Assembly (NCBI GenBank): GCA_052118065.1
Contig: JBQKHY010000013.1
Coordinates: 1-58,587 of the forward strand
Direction: 5' to 3'
Source of the DNA: Ruminococcoides sp052118065
Lineage (GTDB): Bacteria; Bacillota; Clostridia; Oscillospirales; Acutalibacteraceae
DNA length: 58,587 nt
A program made the translations under genes and the position numbers. Position 1 is the first letter of the stretch, and each line of letters begins with the position of its first letter. Shown here piece by piece: positions 7,027-15,545 of this stretch. The notes beneath the pieces were generated by a model that worked only from the letters and a program-made list of their open reading frames with translations, ran no database searches and was not told the origin of the DNA.

Positions 7027-9384
7027 TTACTTTACATGCCATAGATCCTTAGCATATTCTAGGATTGTTCTGTCAGATGAGAACATACCTGCATTAGCAA
7101 TGTTGATTAAGCACTTCTTACCGAATGCTGTTCTATCCTGATAATCCTTGTTGCCCTTAATCTTAGTATCAACATAATCCTGAAGATCAAGTAGTAGGAA
7201 GTAATGGTCTGGCTCATGCCAAGCAGCACCATTTAGGATAGCTGTGTATAGTTCAGCAAATGAACCTTCGCCAACTGCACCACCGTCAGAGAATGTACCG
7301 TCAACTAGAGTATCAAGAACTGCCTTGATTTCTGGGTTGTTATCATAGATTTCTCTTGGGTTGTAAGACTTGTTAGCCTTTAGTTCATCAATTTCTTCAA
7401 CTCTTGCACCGAAGATATATTCATTTTCGATACCTGCCTGCTGAGCGATTTCAACATTAGCACCGTCATAAGTACCAAGAGTAACTGCACCGTTTAGCAT
7501 AAACTTCATGTTACCTGTACCTGATGCTTCTGTACCTGCAGTAGAAATCTGTTCTGAGAAATCAGCTGCAACAACAATCTTTTCTGCATAAGAAACATTG
7601 TAGTTCTGTACAAAGTGAACCTTTAGCTTATCCTTAGTATCAGGGTCGTTGTTAACTAGCTTAGCAACTTCGTTGATGTACTTAATGATAGCCTTAGCTC
7701 TAGCATAACCAGGAGCTGCCTTAGCACCAAAGATAAATGCTGTTGGCTGCCAATCCTTTAGTTCGCCCTTCTTTAGCTTGTTATAAATCATAACAATTGA
7801 GAATGCGTTTAGTAGCTGTCTCTTATATTCGTGAAGTCTCTTAACCTGAATGTCAAAGATGAATGATGGGTCAATTTCAACACCTTCAGTATCCTTGATG
7901 TAGTTAGCTAGCTGAGTCTTCTTCTTCTTCTTAATTGTGTTAAATGCACGAACAGTCTTAGCGTCAATGTTCTTTTCAAGACCCTTAAGAACTGATAGAT
8001 CCTTTAACCAACCATCGCCAACTCTTTCTGTGATGAATTCTGATAGTTCTGGGTTACATAGACCTAACCATCTTCTCTGTGTGATACCGTTAGTCTTGTT
8101 CTGGAATCTTTCAGGATATAGTTCATACCATTCCTTTAGAACATCGTCCTTTAGGATTTCTGTATGAATCCAAGCAACACCGTTTACATAAGAACCAACA
8201 TAACAAGCTAGTCTAGCCATATGAACTAGGTCGCCGTCAATGATAGCCATCTTCTTAGCAAACTGTTCATCGCTAACACCCTTAGCGTGCAAATCGTTGT
8301 ATTCGTGAATAGCAATTCTTTCAATAATTGTAAGAATTTCAGGTAGAATTTCTCTAATTAGGTTCTTGTCCCACTTTTCAAGTGCTTCACCAAGAACTGT
8401 GTGGTTTGTATAAGCGAATGTCTTCTGTGCAATTTCAAGAGCTTCTTCAAAACCAATACCTTCTAGACCTAGAAGTCTGATTAGTTCAGGAATAGAAATA
8501 ACAGGGTGAGTATCGTTTAGCTGAATAGCTGCATGGCTTGAGAACTTGCTGAAGTCATTGCCGTACTTAGCCTTATATCTCTTAATAATATCCTGTAGTG
8601 AAGCTGAACAGAAGAAATACTGCTGCTTTAGACGAAGTAGCTTACCTTCGTGAGTACCATCGTTTGGATATAGAACAGAAGAAATGTTTTCTGCATCGTT
8701 CTTAGCCTTTACAGCTTCATCATAGTGTGATGAGTTAAATGCTAGGAAGTCGAATTCGTCAACTGCTTCTGCCTGCCATAGACGAAGAGTGTTAATGCTC
8801 TTTGCACCATAGCCGATAACAGCCATATCATAAGGTACAGCCTTAACTGTCTGATCCTGGAACTTAACTTCAACTGCATCTTCTTCTCTACGGATGCACC
8901 ATGGATCTTCAAATTTCTGCCAGTTATCAGCAACTTCTACCTGATAACCGTCTTCGATTAACTGTTTAAATAGACCGTACTTATAACGGATACCATAACC
9001 GTCTAGTGGAACTCCCTGAGTAGCTGCTGAATCTAGGAAACAAGCTGCTAGTCTACCTAGACCACCGTTACCAAGAGCTGCATCATCAATATCTTCAAAA
9101 ATGTTGATGTCAATACCCTTAGACTTTAGTAGCTTCTTTGTTGTATCAAGAATACCCATGCAGTATAGATTGTTGTACATCATTCTACCCATTAGGAATT
9201 CAGCTGAGAAGTAGTATGCTCTTCTCTTAGAAGCTTCCTTCTTCTGACACTTTTCCCAAGTATCAGCGATTTCACCCATCATTGCTTTACCTAGGCAAAG
9301 GTGAAGTTCTGCCGGTGTAAGTTCCTTAAGAGTCTTACAGTAGTCGTTTTTTGCTGTTAATTCAAGATTTTCAATAATGCTCAT
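7027..9384 (-). CDS. glgP: Glycogen/maltodextrin phosphorylase
   Basis: This 785-residue GT35 enzyme phosphorolyses alpha-1,4-glucans to glucose-1-phosphate, using pyridoxal phosphate in the cytoplasm. The family signature EASGTGNMKFMLNGA is present, with the PLP lysine near residue 624. The N-terminal RAYYFSAEFLMGR and DAALGNGGLGRLAACFLDS are also clear. Length is normal for a bacterial phosphorylase. It starts three bases after malQ, with GGAGG as ribosome site, so the two genes are translated from one mRNA. Together they degrade glycogen or imported maltodextrin. Confidence 0.98.
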   Translation of the reverse strand: MSIIENLELTAKNDYCKTLKELTPAELHLCLGKAMMGEIADTWEKCQKKEASKRRAYYFSAEFLMGRMMYNNLYCMGILDTTKKLLKSKGIDINIFEDIDDAALGNGGLGRLAACFLDSAATQGVPLDGYGIRYKYGLFKQLIEDGYQVEVADNWQKFEDPWCIRREEDAVEVKFQDQTVKAVPYDMAVIGYGAKSINTLRLWQAEAVDEFDFLAFNSSHYDEAVKAKNDAENISSVLYPNDGTHEGKLLRLKQQYFFCSASLQDIIKRYKAKYGNDFSKFSSHAAIQLNDTHPVISIPELIRLLGLEGIGFEEALEIAQKTFAYTNHTVLGEALEKWDKNLIREILPEILTIIERIAIHEYNDLHAKGVSDEQFAKKMAIIDGDLVHMARLACYVGSYVNGVAWIHTEILKDDVLKEWYELYPERFQNKTNGITQRRWLGLCNPELSEFITERVGDGWLKDLSVLKGLEKNIDAKTVRAFNTIKKKKKTQLANYIKDTEGVEIDPSFIFDIQVKRLHEYKRQLLNAFSIVMIYNKLKKGELKDWQPTAFIFGAKAAPGYARAKAIIKYINEVAKLVNNDPDTKDKLKVHFVQNYNVSYAEKIVVAADFSEQISTAGTEASGTGNMKFMLNGAVTLGTYDGANVEIAQQAGIENEYIFGARVEEIDELKANKSYNPREIYDNNPEIKAVLDTLVDGTFSDGGAVGEGSFAELYTAILNGAAWHEPDHYFLLLDLQDYVDTKIKGNKDYQDRTAFGKKCLINIANAGMFSSDRTILEYAKDLWHVK

Positions 9385-9387
9385 TTT

Positions 9388-10881
9388 TTAATTTTCCTCC
9401 AGTCTTGAACTGTTGATTACCATTTCCTTTAGCCGGTCTGCTAGTTCATCTGTTAGCACACTGGCATCAATTCTCCAAACCCAGTTACCACCAAGTGTTG
9501 ATGGAACATTCATTCTTGCCTCTGTACCAAGACCAAGAATATCCTGCATCTGGATAATTGCTGTGTTAGCAACACTTTCGTATGCTGTTCTGATGATACC
9601 CCAGTTAAATGCTTCCCATTCAGGCATCTTACAGTATTGTCTAGCAAAAGCAACATCTTCAGGCTTAGCTTCTGCCATCCAACCCATAAGGGTATCGTTG
9701 TCGTGTGTACCAGAATATACAACACAGTTTTCTGTGTAGTTGTGTGGTAAGTAATCATTAGCCTCACCACTATCAAAAGCAAACTCCAATACCTTCATTC
9801 CAGGGTAACCGGTTTCTTTTAGAAGTTCCTTTACACTGTCAAAAAGGTCGCCTAAATCTTCAGCAACGATTGGTAGGTCACCTAGCTTTTTCTTCATCAT
9901 ATCGAAGAATTCAATGCCCGGACCGTCATACCAGTCACCACCGATAGCATTTTCGGCTGGATAAGGAATGGCATAAAAAGTATCAAAAGCTCTAAAGTGG
10001 TCAATTCTTAGAATATCAAAGAGCTTTGATGCAGCAGCAATACGATTGAACCACCATTCATAATCTATTTCTTTTAGATAATCCCAGTCGTACAATGGAT
10101 TGCCCCATAGCTGACCTGTTGCAGAGAAATAGTCTGGTGGACATCCAGCTACTCTTACAGGTTGATTGTTTTCGTCAAACCAGAAAATTTCAGGATTTGC
10201 CCAAGTATCTGCTGAGTCCATAGCAACATAGATTGGCATATCACCAAGAATCTTGATGCCAAGGTCGTTTACATACTTTCTGAATGATTCCCACTGTTCA
10301 TAGAACTTGTACTGTAGGAAACTCCAGAAGTCAATTTCATCCTTGAACTTTCTTTCGTATTTTTTAATAGCCTCAGGCTCACGAAGTTTGATTTCTTCGT
10401 CCGGCCATTCTGTCCAGGCTTTCATATCAAAGTTTTTCTTAACAGCCATATAAAGGGCATAGTTCTTTAGCCACTTGCTGTTCTTTCTCTTGAAAGCAGT
10501 AAAAGGCTTTCTGTCGCAATTCTTCTTGAAATTCTCAAATGCAACTCTTAGTACATCAAATCTGTACCAATAAATAGTAGCATAGTCGATTTCAAATTCT
10601 GAGTCGCCCCAGTAACCCTTGTCAATATCTTCTTGAGTAAGTAAACCTTCTTCCTTGAGAGTATCAAGGTCGATCATATATGGATTACCTGCAAAAGTTG
10701 AAAAAGACTGATAAGGTGAGTCGCCGTAGCTTGTAGGACCAACAGGAAGAATCTGCCAGATCTTCTGACCGGCTTTCTTCAAAAAGTCTGCAAACTCTCG
10801 AGCTTCTTTACCTAGAGTACCGATTCCGTAAGGAGAAGGTAAACTAGTAATAGGCATTAAAATGCCGGCTTCTCTTGCCAT
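9388..10881 (-). CDS. malQ: 4-alpha-glucanotransferase (amylomaltase)
   Basis: This 497-residue GH77 enzyme transfers maltosyl or longer units between alpha-1,4-glucans, making chains suitable for the phosphorylase encoded next. Seen motifs include GDSPYQSFSTFAGNPYMID (substrate entry), ILRIDHFRAF (catalytic Asp), VAEDLGDL (acid/base Glu) and YSGTHDNDTLMGW. Length is typical. It starts with ATG after an ACGGAG ribosome site and is the first gene of the malQ-glgP operon. Confidence 0.97.
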   Translation of the reverse strand: MAREAGILMPITSLPSPYGIGTLGKEAREFADFLKKAGQKIWQILPVGPTSYGDSPYQSFSTFAGNPYMIDLDTLKEEGLLTQEDIDKGYWGDSEFEIDYATIYWYRFDVLRVAFENFKKNCDRKPFTAFKRKNSKWLKNYALYMAVKKNFDMKAWTEWPDEEIKLREPEAIKKYERKFKDEIDFWSFLQYKFYEQWESFRKYVNDLGIKILGDMPIYVAMDSADTWANPEIFWFDENNQPVRVAGCPPDYFSATGQLWGNPLYDWDYLKEIDYEWWFNRIAAASKLFDILRIDHFRAFDTFYAIPYPAENAIGGDWYDGPGIEFFDMMKKKLGDLPIVAEDLGDLFDSVKELLKETGYPGMKVLEFAFDSGEANDYLPHNYTENCVVYSGTHDNDTLMGWMAEAKPEDVAFARQYCKMPEWEAFNWGIIRTAYESVANTAIIQMQDILGLGTEARMNVPSTLGGNWVWRIDASVLTDELADRLKEMVINSSRLEEN

Positions 10882-10965
10882 AATGTCAACTCCGTTCGTT
10901 AATATTTAGTTGTCTATTTTCCGTTTAATGGAATACCAATATTAAAAATGTTGTGTTTGTTTCGG

Positions 10966-11030
10966 TTGCCTACACAACTTAGGCAAATATCAACTTCTAA
11001 AATTTTACCATAAATACTGACAAAAATCAA
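10966..11030 (-). promoter_or_regulatory. Promoter and inverted repeat of the malQ-glgP operon
   Basis: On the minus strand, TTGATT (11030-11025) and TAAAAT (11007-11002) are 17 bases apart, with a TGG extended -10. About 15-35 bases downstream is a perfect inverted repeat TTGCCTA-N7-TAGGCAA (10966-10986). It could be a roadblock operator or a leader hairpin. Confidence 0.6.
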
Positions 11031-11037
11031 GTATTTT

Positions 11038-11586
11038 CTATTCTTCTGAATTCTTAGTAGCCTTGATTGCAAGTAGCATACATAGGTTTGTAGTCATTGT
11101 TCGTACCTCATTCCTAGAATGTGGTGTATAGTGGCAAAGTTCAGCCCTATATATTGTGGTACTTTCTTTTGTTGCAATTCCTATAAAAACAAGTCCAACA
11201 GGCTTTTTATCTGTTCCACCGGTAGGTCCTGCAATGCCTGTTGTTGATACCCCTATATCAGAAGAGGCAAGTTCCTTGATTCCTTCACACATCTGTGTGG
11301 CAGTTTCTTCACTAACTGCACCTACTGTGTTTAATGTTTCACTCTTAACACCAAGGACTTTGTTCTTAATTCTGTTTGCATAGGAACAAACCCCCAGTTC
11401 AAAAACATCACTTGCACCACTGACATTTGTAATTCTCTGAGAAATCATACCACCGGTACAACTTTCGGCAGAACTGATTTTCATATTTCTTTCTGTCAGT
11501 TCCTTTACAAGGGTGTTTTCTAAAGTAGAAGTATCTATATCTTTCATTAAGTTATAATAATTTTTATCTGTGATTAAAGTAGCCAT
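11038..11586 (-). CDS. pncC: Nicotinamide-nucleotide amidase, stand-alone CinA C-terminal type
   Basis: This 182-residue protein corresponds to the CinA C-terminal domain, which deamidates nicotinamide mononucleotide in NAD recycling. Diagnostic motifs are SAESCTGGMISQRIT, GVCSYANRIKN, VGAVSEETA and TTGIAGPTGGTDKKPVG. It lacks the N-terminal MoCF-like domain of full CinA, and a 35-residue N-terminal extension precedes the core. GAGGTG lies 7 bases before the ATG. It is divergent from rsmE. Confidence 0.92.
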   Translation of the reverse strand: MATLITDKNYYNLMKDIDTSTLENTLVKELTERNMKISSAESCTGGMISQRITNVSGASDVFELGVCSYANRIKNKVLGVKSETLNTVGAVSEETATQMCEGIKELASSDIGVSTTGIAGPTGGTDKKPVGLVFIGIATKESTTIYRAELCHYTPHSRNEVRTMTTNLCMLLAIKATKNSEE

Positions 11587-11693
11587 TTTATCACCTCGTT
11601 ATTATTTTATCAAAAAACCTTATCTATTGCAATTACAGTTGTGTTTTGTTATATTAGTTATAGACTAAAATAACTTTACGGTAATTTTATTTG

Positions 11694-11725
11694 GGCAAAC
11701 ATTGTTTGCCTCTACCTCTTATAAT
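11694..11725 (+). promoter_or_regulatory. Promoter of rsmE-mtnN with a palindrome at -35
   Basis: TATAAT at 11720-11725 lacks a good -35. In its place is a perfect palindrome, GGCAAAC-ATT-GTTTGCC (11694-11710). The position suggests a regulator site. The half-sites resemble those of the LexA candidate at 20004-20021, but the spacing differs by one base. Confidence 0.5.
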
Positions 11726-11747
11726 ATAGGATACAAGGAGCAAAGCT

Positions 11748-12470
11748 ATGCCACATTTTTTTGTTGATGAAGAAATTGAGTCAAAGGAATATTCGCTTTT
11801 TGGTGAAGATGGTCGCCATATATCAAAAAGTCTTAGAATGAATAAGGGTGAGTCCCTAACTTTGTGTTCACCAAGTGGTACTGTTCATAATTGTGTAGTT
11901 GAAGAAATCAGCGGTGATATGGTAAAGGTGAATGTTCTTTCCAGCAAAATTTCCGAAGCTGAACCTGATGTAAAGGTAACACTTTATCAAGCACTACCTA
12001 AAGGTGACAAAATGGAACTTATTATTCAAAAGGCAGTTGAAATCGGTGTAAGTGAGATTGTACCTGTTATTTCTTCAAGATGTGTCAGCAGACCTGACAA
12101 AAAGTCATTAAGCAAAAAAACAGTCAGATGGCAGAAAATTGCAAAACAGGCTGCTATGCAAAGTGGCAGAGGAATTGTACCTAAAGTAAAGGAATGTATT
12201 TCTTTTAATGAGGCAGTAAAAAGTGCTAAGGGTGATAAAGTTATTTTTTATGAGCTTGGTGGAGAAAGTGTAAAAACTATTCTAAAGGATAAACCAAGTG
12301 AAATAAGTATGTTTATTGGCAGTGAAGGTGGTTTCAGTTCTGAGGAAGTTAACCTAGTTACAGAAAACGGTGGCAGAAAAGCTACCCTGGGTAAAAGAAT
12401 TTTAAGAGCAGAAACTGCACCTTTAGTTGCATTAACTTTAATTATGTATGAAACAGATAATATGGAATGA
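11748..12470 (+). CDS. rsmE: 16S rRNA (uracil-1498-N3)-methyltransferase
   Basis: This 240-residue SPOUT methyltransferase acts on 16S U1498 with S-adenosylmethionine. Seen features: the N-terminal PUA-like part (HHISKSLRMNKGE region), then VTLYQALPKGDKMELIIQKAVEIGV, RWQKIAKQAAMQSGR, and the knotted SAM site IGSEGGFSSEE and LGKRILRAETAPL. AAGGAG is 7 bases before the start. The mtnN gene follows after 10 bases, a sensible pairing because mtnN removes products of SAM metabolism. Confidence 0.97.
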   Translation: MPHFFVDEEIESKEYSLFGEDGRHISKSLRMNKGESLTLCSPSGTVHNCVVEEISGDMVKVNVLSSKISEAEPDVKVTLYQALPKGDKMELIIQKAVEIGVSEIVPVISSRCVSRPDKKSLSKKTVRWQKIAKQAAMQSGRGIVPKVKECISFNEAVKSAKGDKVIFYELGGESVKTILKDKPSEISMFIGSEGGFSSEEVNLVTENGGRKATLGKRILRAETAPLVALTLIMYETDNME

Positions 12471-12480
12471 GGTAATAAAA

Positions 12481-13170
12481 ATGACAGGAATTATTTGTGC
12501 ATTAAAAATTGAAGTTGACGGTTTAAAGTCAGCAATGGATAGTAGCGAAAAGAAAACAATTGCAGGTCTTGACTTTATCAGTGGCAAAATCAACGATAAG
12601 GATGTTGTACTTCTTGAATGTGGTATCGGTAAAGTAAATGCTGCTATCGGTACTCAGATTATGATTGACTACTATAAGCCTGATGTAATTATCAATTCAG
12701 GTATTGCAGGTAGCTTAAGTAAGGATTTAAAGATTGGCGATATTGTTATTTCTAAGGATTGTGTTGAACATGATATGAATGGTACTGCAACCGGTGACCC
12801 TAGAGGTGAAATCTGGTACACAGATGAAAGAAGAATTGACATTCCTGCAGATAAGGCTACATACGAAAAGCTATATGAATGTTGCAAAACTATTGATGAC
12901 ATTAATGTTGTTGTTGGCAGAGTAGCAACAGGTGATATTTTTATTGCTGATGTGGATAAGAGAAAGTTCATTGCAGATGAATTCGGTGCTTTATGTTGTG
13001 AAATGGAAGGTGGAGCAGTTGGACATGTTTGTTACAGAAACAAAGTGCCATATGCAGTTCTTCGTTCAATAAGTGACGATATGAACCACAATGAATTCTT
13101 AGATTTTGAGAAGTTTAAGGTTCTGGCTGCTGAACATTCAATTAAAGTTATGAAAGAATTTTTAAAATAA
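12481..13170 (+). CDS. mtnN: 5'-methylthioadenosine/S-adenosylhomocysteine nucleosidase
   Basis: This 229-residue enzyme hydrolyses MTA and SAH to adenine plus the thioribose product. Expected residues are visible: the general-acid Glu in ALKIEVDGLK (E11), the loop NSGIAGSLSKDLKIGDIVIS, the ribose-binding CEMEGGAVGHV, and the catalytic Asp in RSISDD. The ATG at 12481 follows GAGGTAA and is preferred to an in-frame start 33 bases earlier, which would overlap rsmE. Confidence 0.96.
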   Translation: MTGIICALKIEVDGLKSAMDSSEKKTIAGLDFISGKINDKDVVLLECGIGKVNAAIGTQIMIDYYKPDVIINSGIAGSLSKDLKIGDIVISKDCVEHDMNGTATGDPRGEIWYTDERRIDIPADKATYEKLYECCKTIDDINVVVGRVATGDIFIADVDKRKFIADEFGALCCEMEGGAVGHVCYRNKVPYAVLRSISDDMNHNEFLDFEKFKVLAAEHSIKVMKEFLK

Positions 13171-13183
13171 TTATTGCATTAAG

Positions 13184-13212
13184 AAGGCCTTAAAGAGTTC
13201 TGTAAGGCTTTT
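13184..13212. terminator. Terminator between convergent mtnN and the ydbT-like gene
   Basis: AAGGCCTTA pairs with TAAGGCTTT, with T on the plus side. It lies between convergent genes and may serve both. Confidence 0.6.
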
Positions 13213-13215
13213 ACT

Positions 13216-14670
13216 TTAGTATTTATATTTCATTTTTGTTTCTATTATATCTACAGCTTCAAGAACCTTGTTGTATTTTAGGTACTTGATTTTGTAGAAT
13301 TTTCTTTTGTTTGAATAAACATAAATTCTTAGGTGTGCAGTTTTGTAAAAAACTTGAAGAGGACTTTGCCTAATCTGTACATACTGAATTTTGTCATATG
13401 GAATGTAAGTTCTTGTAATGTTCAGTTTATCAAAGTAATCAATCTGTACTGCCTTGTCACAAATGGTTATGCTACTTTTTGTGTAGGAGTAAATTCTGAA
13501 AAATAGCCAGTAAACAAATACTCCCAGTATAGCGAATAAAGGAAATCTGACAATTTCTGCAAAATAACCTAGGTAGTGAAGAATTAGCATTACTGCAACA
13601 GTACCTAATATACAATAGAAAGGAAACCATAGGTAGGACATAAATTCTGTCTTTTTAGGTTTAACCTTGTAGTTTTCTTCTGTTGGAAGGGTAGTTATTT
13701 TGCTGAGGATTTTATTGATGTTTTCCTCTCTGTCAGCAGGTATCAGCAAACTTCTGTCACCTTTTTGTGCACCACTGCCTATTGTTTGAATGTAGGCACT
13801 TTTTAGACGAAGAAGTAACATCAGTACACTTTGCTTTATTTGAATTGCATTTAACTTTTCTGTAGTTGTAACAAATTCATATCTGTTAAGAAGTCCTCTT
13901 GAAATGTGGATTATGTTATTCTTTATTTTTGTTGAGAAAAATGCATTGCTTGAAAGCTGATACACATAGGCAATACCCCAACAAATTATCAGTAATGTTG
14001 CAAGACCTGATACAGCAGGAGGCACACCGATTTTAATAATATAAGAAGAAATATCCAGCCTATTTACAAAATAATTTTTAAATATATCCACTACAATATC
14101 GGAAGTTTTGTATAGGACAGGTGCAATAATAAGCAAACCTGTAAGTGCATTACTCCATGTTGCAGCCATTAGAATTATTCTTAGGAAACCACCCTTATAT
14201 TTTAGGTCAACATCTTGTTTACCGAAAATTTCAGCCTTTAGAGCAAGGTCATTCTTCTTGCTTAGGAAAAGGTTGTAGTCACCTTTGGCAGTGTAAGAAC
14301 CGGGTGTGTTTATAATAACCTTCCTTGCTCTGAAAATTCTGTACATAAATGCCCTTTCAACATAAACCGACTGAATACAGTTGTAGGGAATATCGGCTCT
14401 TTTCTTAAAGAAAAAGCCTTTCTTTGTATAGACACTTTTCTCCTTCTCTAGGTACATTGTACTTCTGTATTCAAGGATAATATAAGCAAATAGAAAAACA
14501 ACACACAAAGCAGAAATAGAGAAGTTAGTGATAAAAGCAGCAGTTGTTGTTGGCTTGTACAAAAGGTTTTGTAACACAGGAACAACAAGCAAAGGAAATA
14601 GCCTTGCCAAGTCATATAAAATTGTATAGAAGTGAGCTTTCTTGTATAGCTTTCTGTTCCTAAATTTCAC
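13216..14670 (-). CDS. Membrane protein with bacterial PH domains, YdbT-like
   Basis: This 484-residue membrane protein has pairs of hydrophobic helices near residues 24-70, 165-240 and 355-390. These are interleaved with bPH_2 (DUF304) segments such as YTKKGFFFKKRADIPYNCIQSVYVER and ITRTYIPYDKIQYVQIRQSPLQ. It starts with GTG after AAAGGA. The preceding gene, 14 bases away, encodes a YdbS-like partner. In Bacillus, ydbST protects against a bacteriocin-like peptide; the role here is unproven. Confidence 0.8.
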   Translation of the reverse strand: MKFRNRKLYKKAHFYTILYDLARLFPLLVVPVLQNLLYKPTTTAAFITNFSISALCVVFLFAYIILEYRSTMYLEKEKSVYTKKGFFFKKRADIPYNCIQSVYVERAFMYRIFRARKVIINTPGSYTAKGDYNLFLSKKNDLALKAEIFGKQDVDLKYKGGFLRIILMAATWSNALTGLLIIAPVLYKTSDIVVDIFKNYFVNRLDISSYIIKIGVPPAVSGLATLLIICWGIAYVYQLSSNAFFSTKIKNNIIHISRGLLNRYEFVTTTEKLNAIQIKQSVLMLLLRLKSAYIQTIGSGAQKGDRSLLIPADREENINKILSKITTLPTEENYKVKPKKTEFMSYLWFPFYCILGTVAVMLILHYLGYFAEIVRFPLFAILGVFVYWLFFRIYSYTKSSITICDKAVQIDYFDKLNITRTYIPYDKIQYVQIRQSPLQVFYKTAHLRIYVYSNKRKFYKIKYLKYNKVLEAVDIIETKMKYKY

Positions 14671-14684
14671 AACTATATCCTTTC

Positions 14685-15104
14685 TTATTCTTTGTATGCT
14701 CTAAATAATCTTCCTAAGTCAGCATCTACCTGACTAACATAAGCAGTGGCACCGGCAGTATGGAATGCTACAGTATAAACCTTGAAAAGTCTTTGTACCG
14801 GTGTTTGGATAAGTTCAACATACTGAATTTTCTTTGCCATTATGTTCATTCTTTTTCTCATCAAAATACCCTTGGTTATGGTGATACCGTCTTTCCTTAC
14901 AACCAGTGTTGTAACATGATATACAAGAGGTACAGCAATAAGGTATATAATTAAGAATGTTAACAAATCCACTCCGGCAACAATAAAAGCTATTAAAGGT
15001 GAAAAAATATATATGCCACCACTAATAAATGCAAAAAGTAAACAAACCATAGCACATCTGGCACGCCAAACTTTCTTTGCATTTTTAGATAATTTTCGTT
15101 CCAT
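14685..15104 (-). CDS. Membrane protein with a bacterial PH domain, YdbS-like
   Basis: This 139-residue protein has two transmembrane segments (about 17-65) followed by one bPH_2 domain containing ITKGILMRKRMNIMAKKIQYVEL. It is the upstream partner of the YdbT-like gene, with GGGAG ahead of the ATG. The YdbS-YdbT pairing is seen across Bacillota. Confidence 0.8.
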   Translation of the reverse strand: MERKLSKNAKKVWRARCAMVCLLFAFISGGIYIFSPLIAFIVAGVDLLTFLIIYLIAVPLVYHVTTLVVRKDGITITKGILMRKRMNIMAKKIQYVELIQTPVQRLFKVYTVAFHTAGATAYVSQVDADLGRLFRAYKE

Positions 15105-15159
15105 TAGTTACTCCCAATAAAAAATATATGTATAATCATTATATATAAAATGAAACGAC

Positions 15160-15188
15160 TTGACAAGTTGATATTTTTAAAGTAGAAT
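15160..15188 (+). promoter_or_regulatory. Promoter of the T-box/ilvB transcript
   Basis: TTGACA (15160-15165) and TAGAAT (15183-15188) have a 17-base spacer. This is a strong sigma-A match. Confidence 0.85.
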
Positions 15189-15224
15189 ATTATACAGAAA
15201 ACCAAGGCTTTTTCTAAATAATTT

Positions 15225-15503
15225 AATGATACTAAAAGTAATGATCAGGAGAAGTAGGTAGCAAAATCTTTTCAGAGAGTTGTCGGATGGTGCAAGACAA
15301 TATGATTGGCTGGTGAAAGTAACCTGTGAACTTAACATTCCAAAGGGAAACTCAGTAGAGTGTTACGGTAGTTCTCCGTTAACAGAACAGCATTCGGTTG
15401 TTACCTGATGTGTAAGGCTTATTTTTATAAGCGAAGTAGAGTGGTACCACGGGGTTTATTAGCTTCGTCTCTTATGAGACGGGGTGTTTTTTTATTTCCG
15501 GAA
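15225..15503 (+). promoter_or_regulatory. T-box riboswitch, leucine-type specifier
   Basis: The leader has the T-box hallmarks. In stem I, a loop-E AGTA (in GAAGTAGGT) faces GAA, and the codon after GAA is CTT (15331-15333), which reads leucine. The T-box AGAGTGGTACCACG (15439-15452) supplies TGGT for an uncharged tRNA end. The terminator stem CGTCTC/GAGACG is followed by GGGGTGTTTTTTT. Uncharged tRNA-Leu would favour antitermination into ilvB. The specifier call rests on reading the loop by eye. Confidence 0.9.
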
Positions 15504-15545
15504 CTTTTAGTTATTTTGAAAAATAAAGAGATAGGGGAAAAGAAT

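Noticed and set aside
12448..12480. An earlier in-frame start for mtnN
   Set aside because: It lies inside rsmE without a ribosome site; GAGGTAA supports the ATG at 12481.
15408..15545. An N-terminal extension of ilvB starting at 15408
   Set aside because: The stretch is the T-box antiterminator/terminator region. The ATG at 15546 has a ribosome site and the protein then starts where ilvB proteins normally do.
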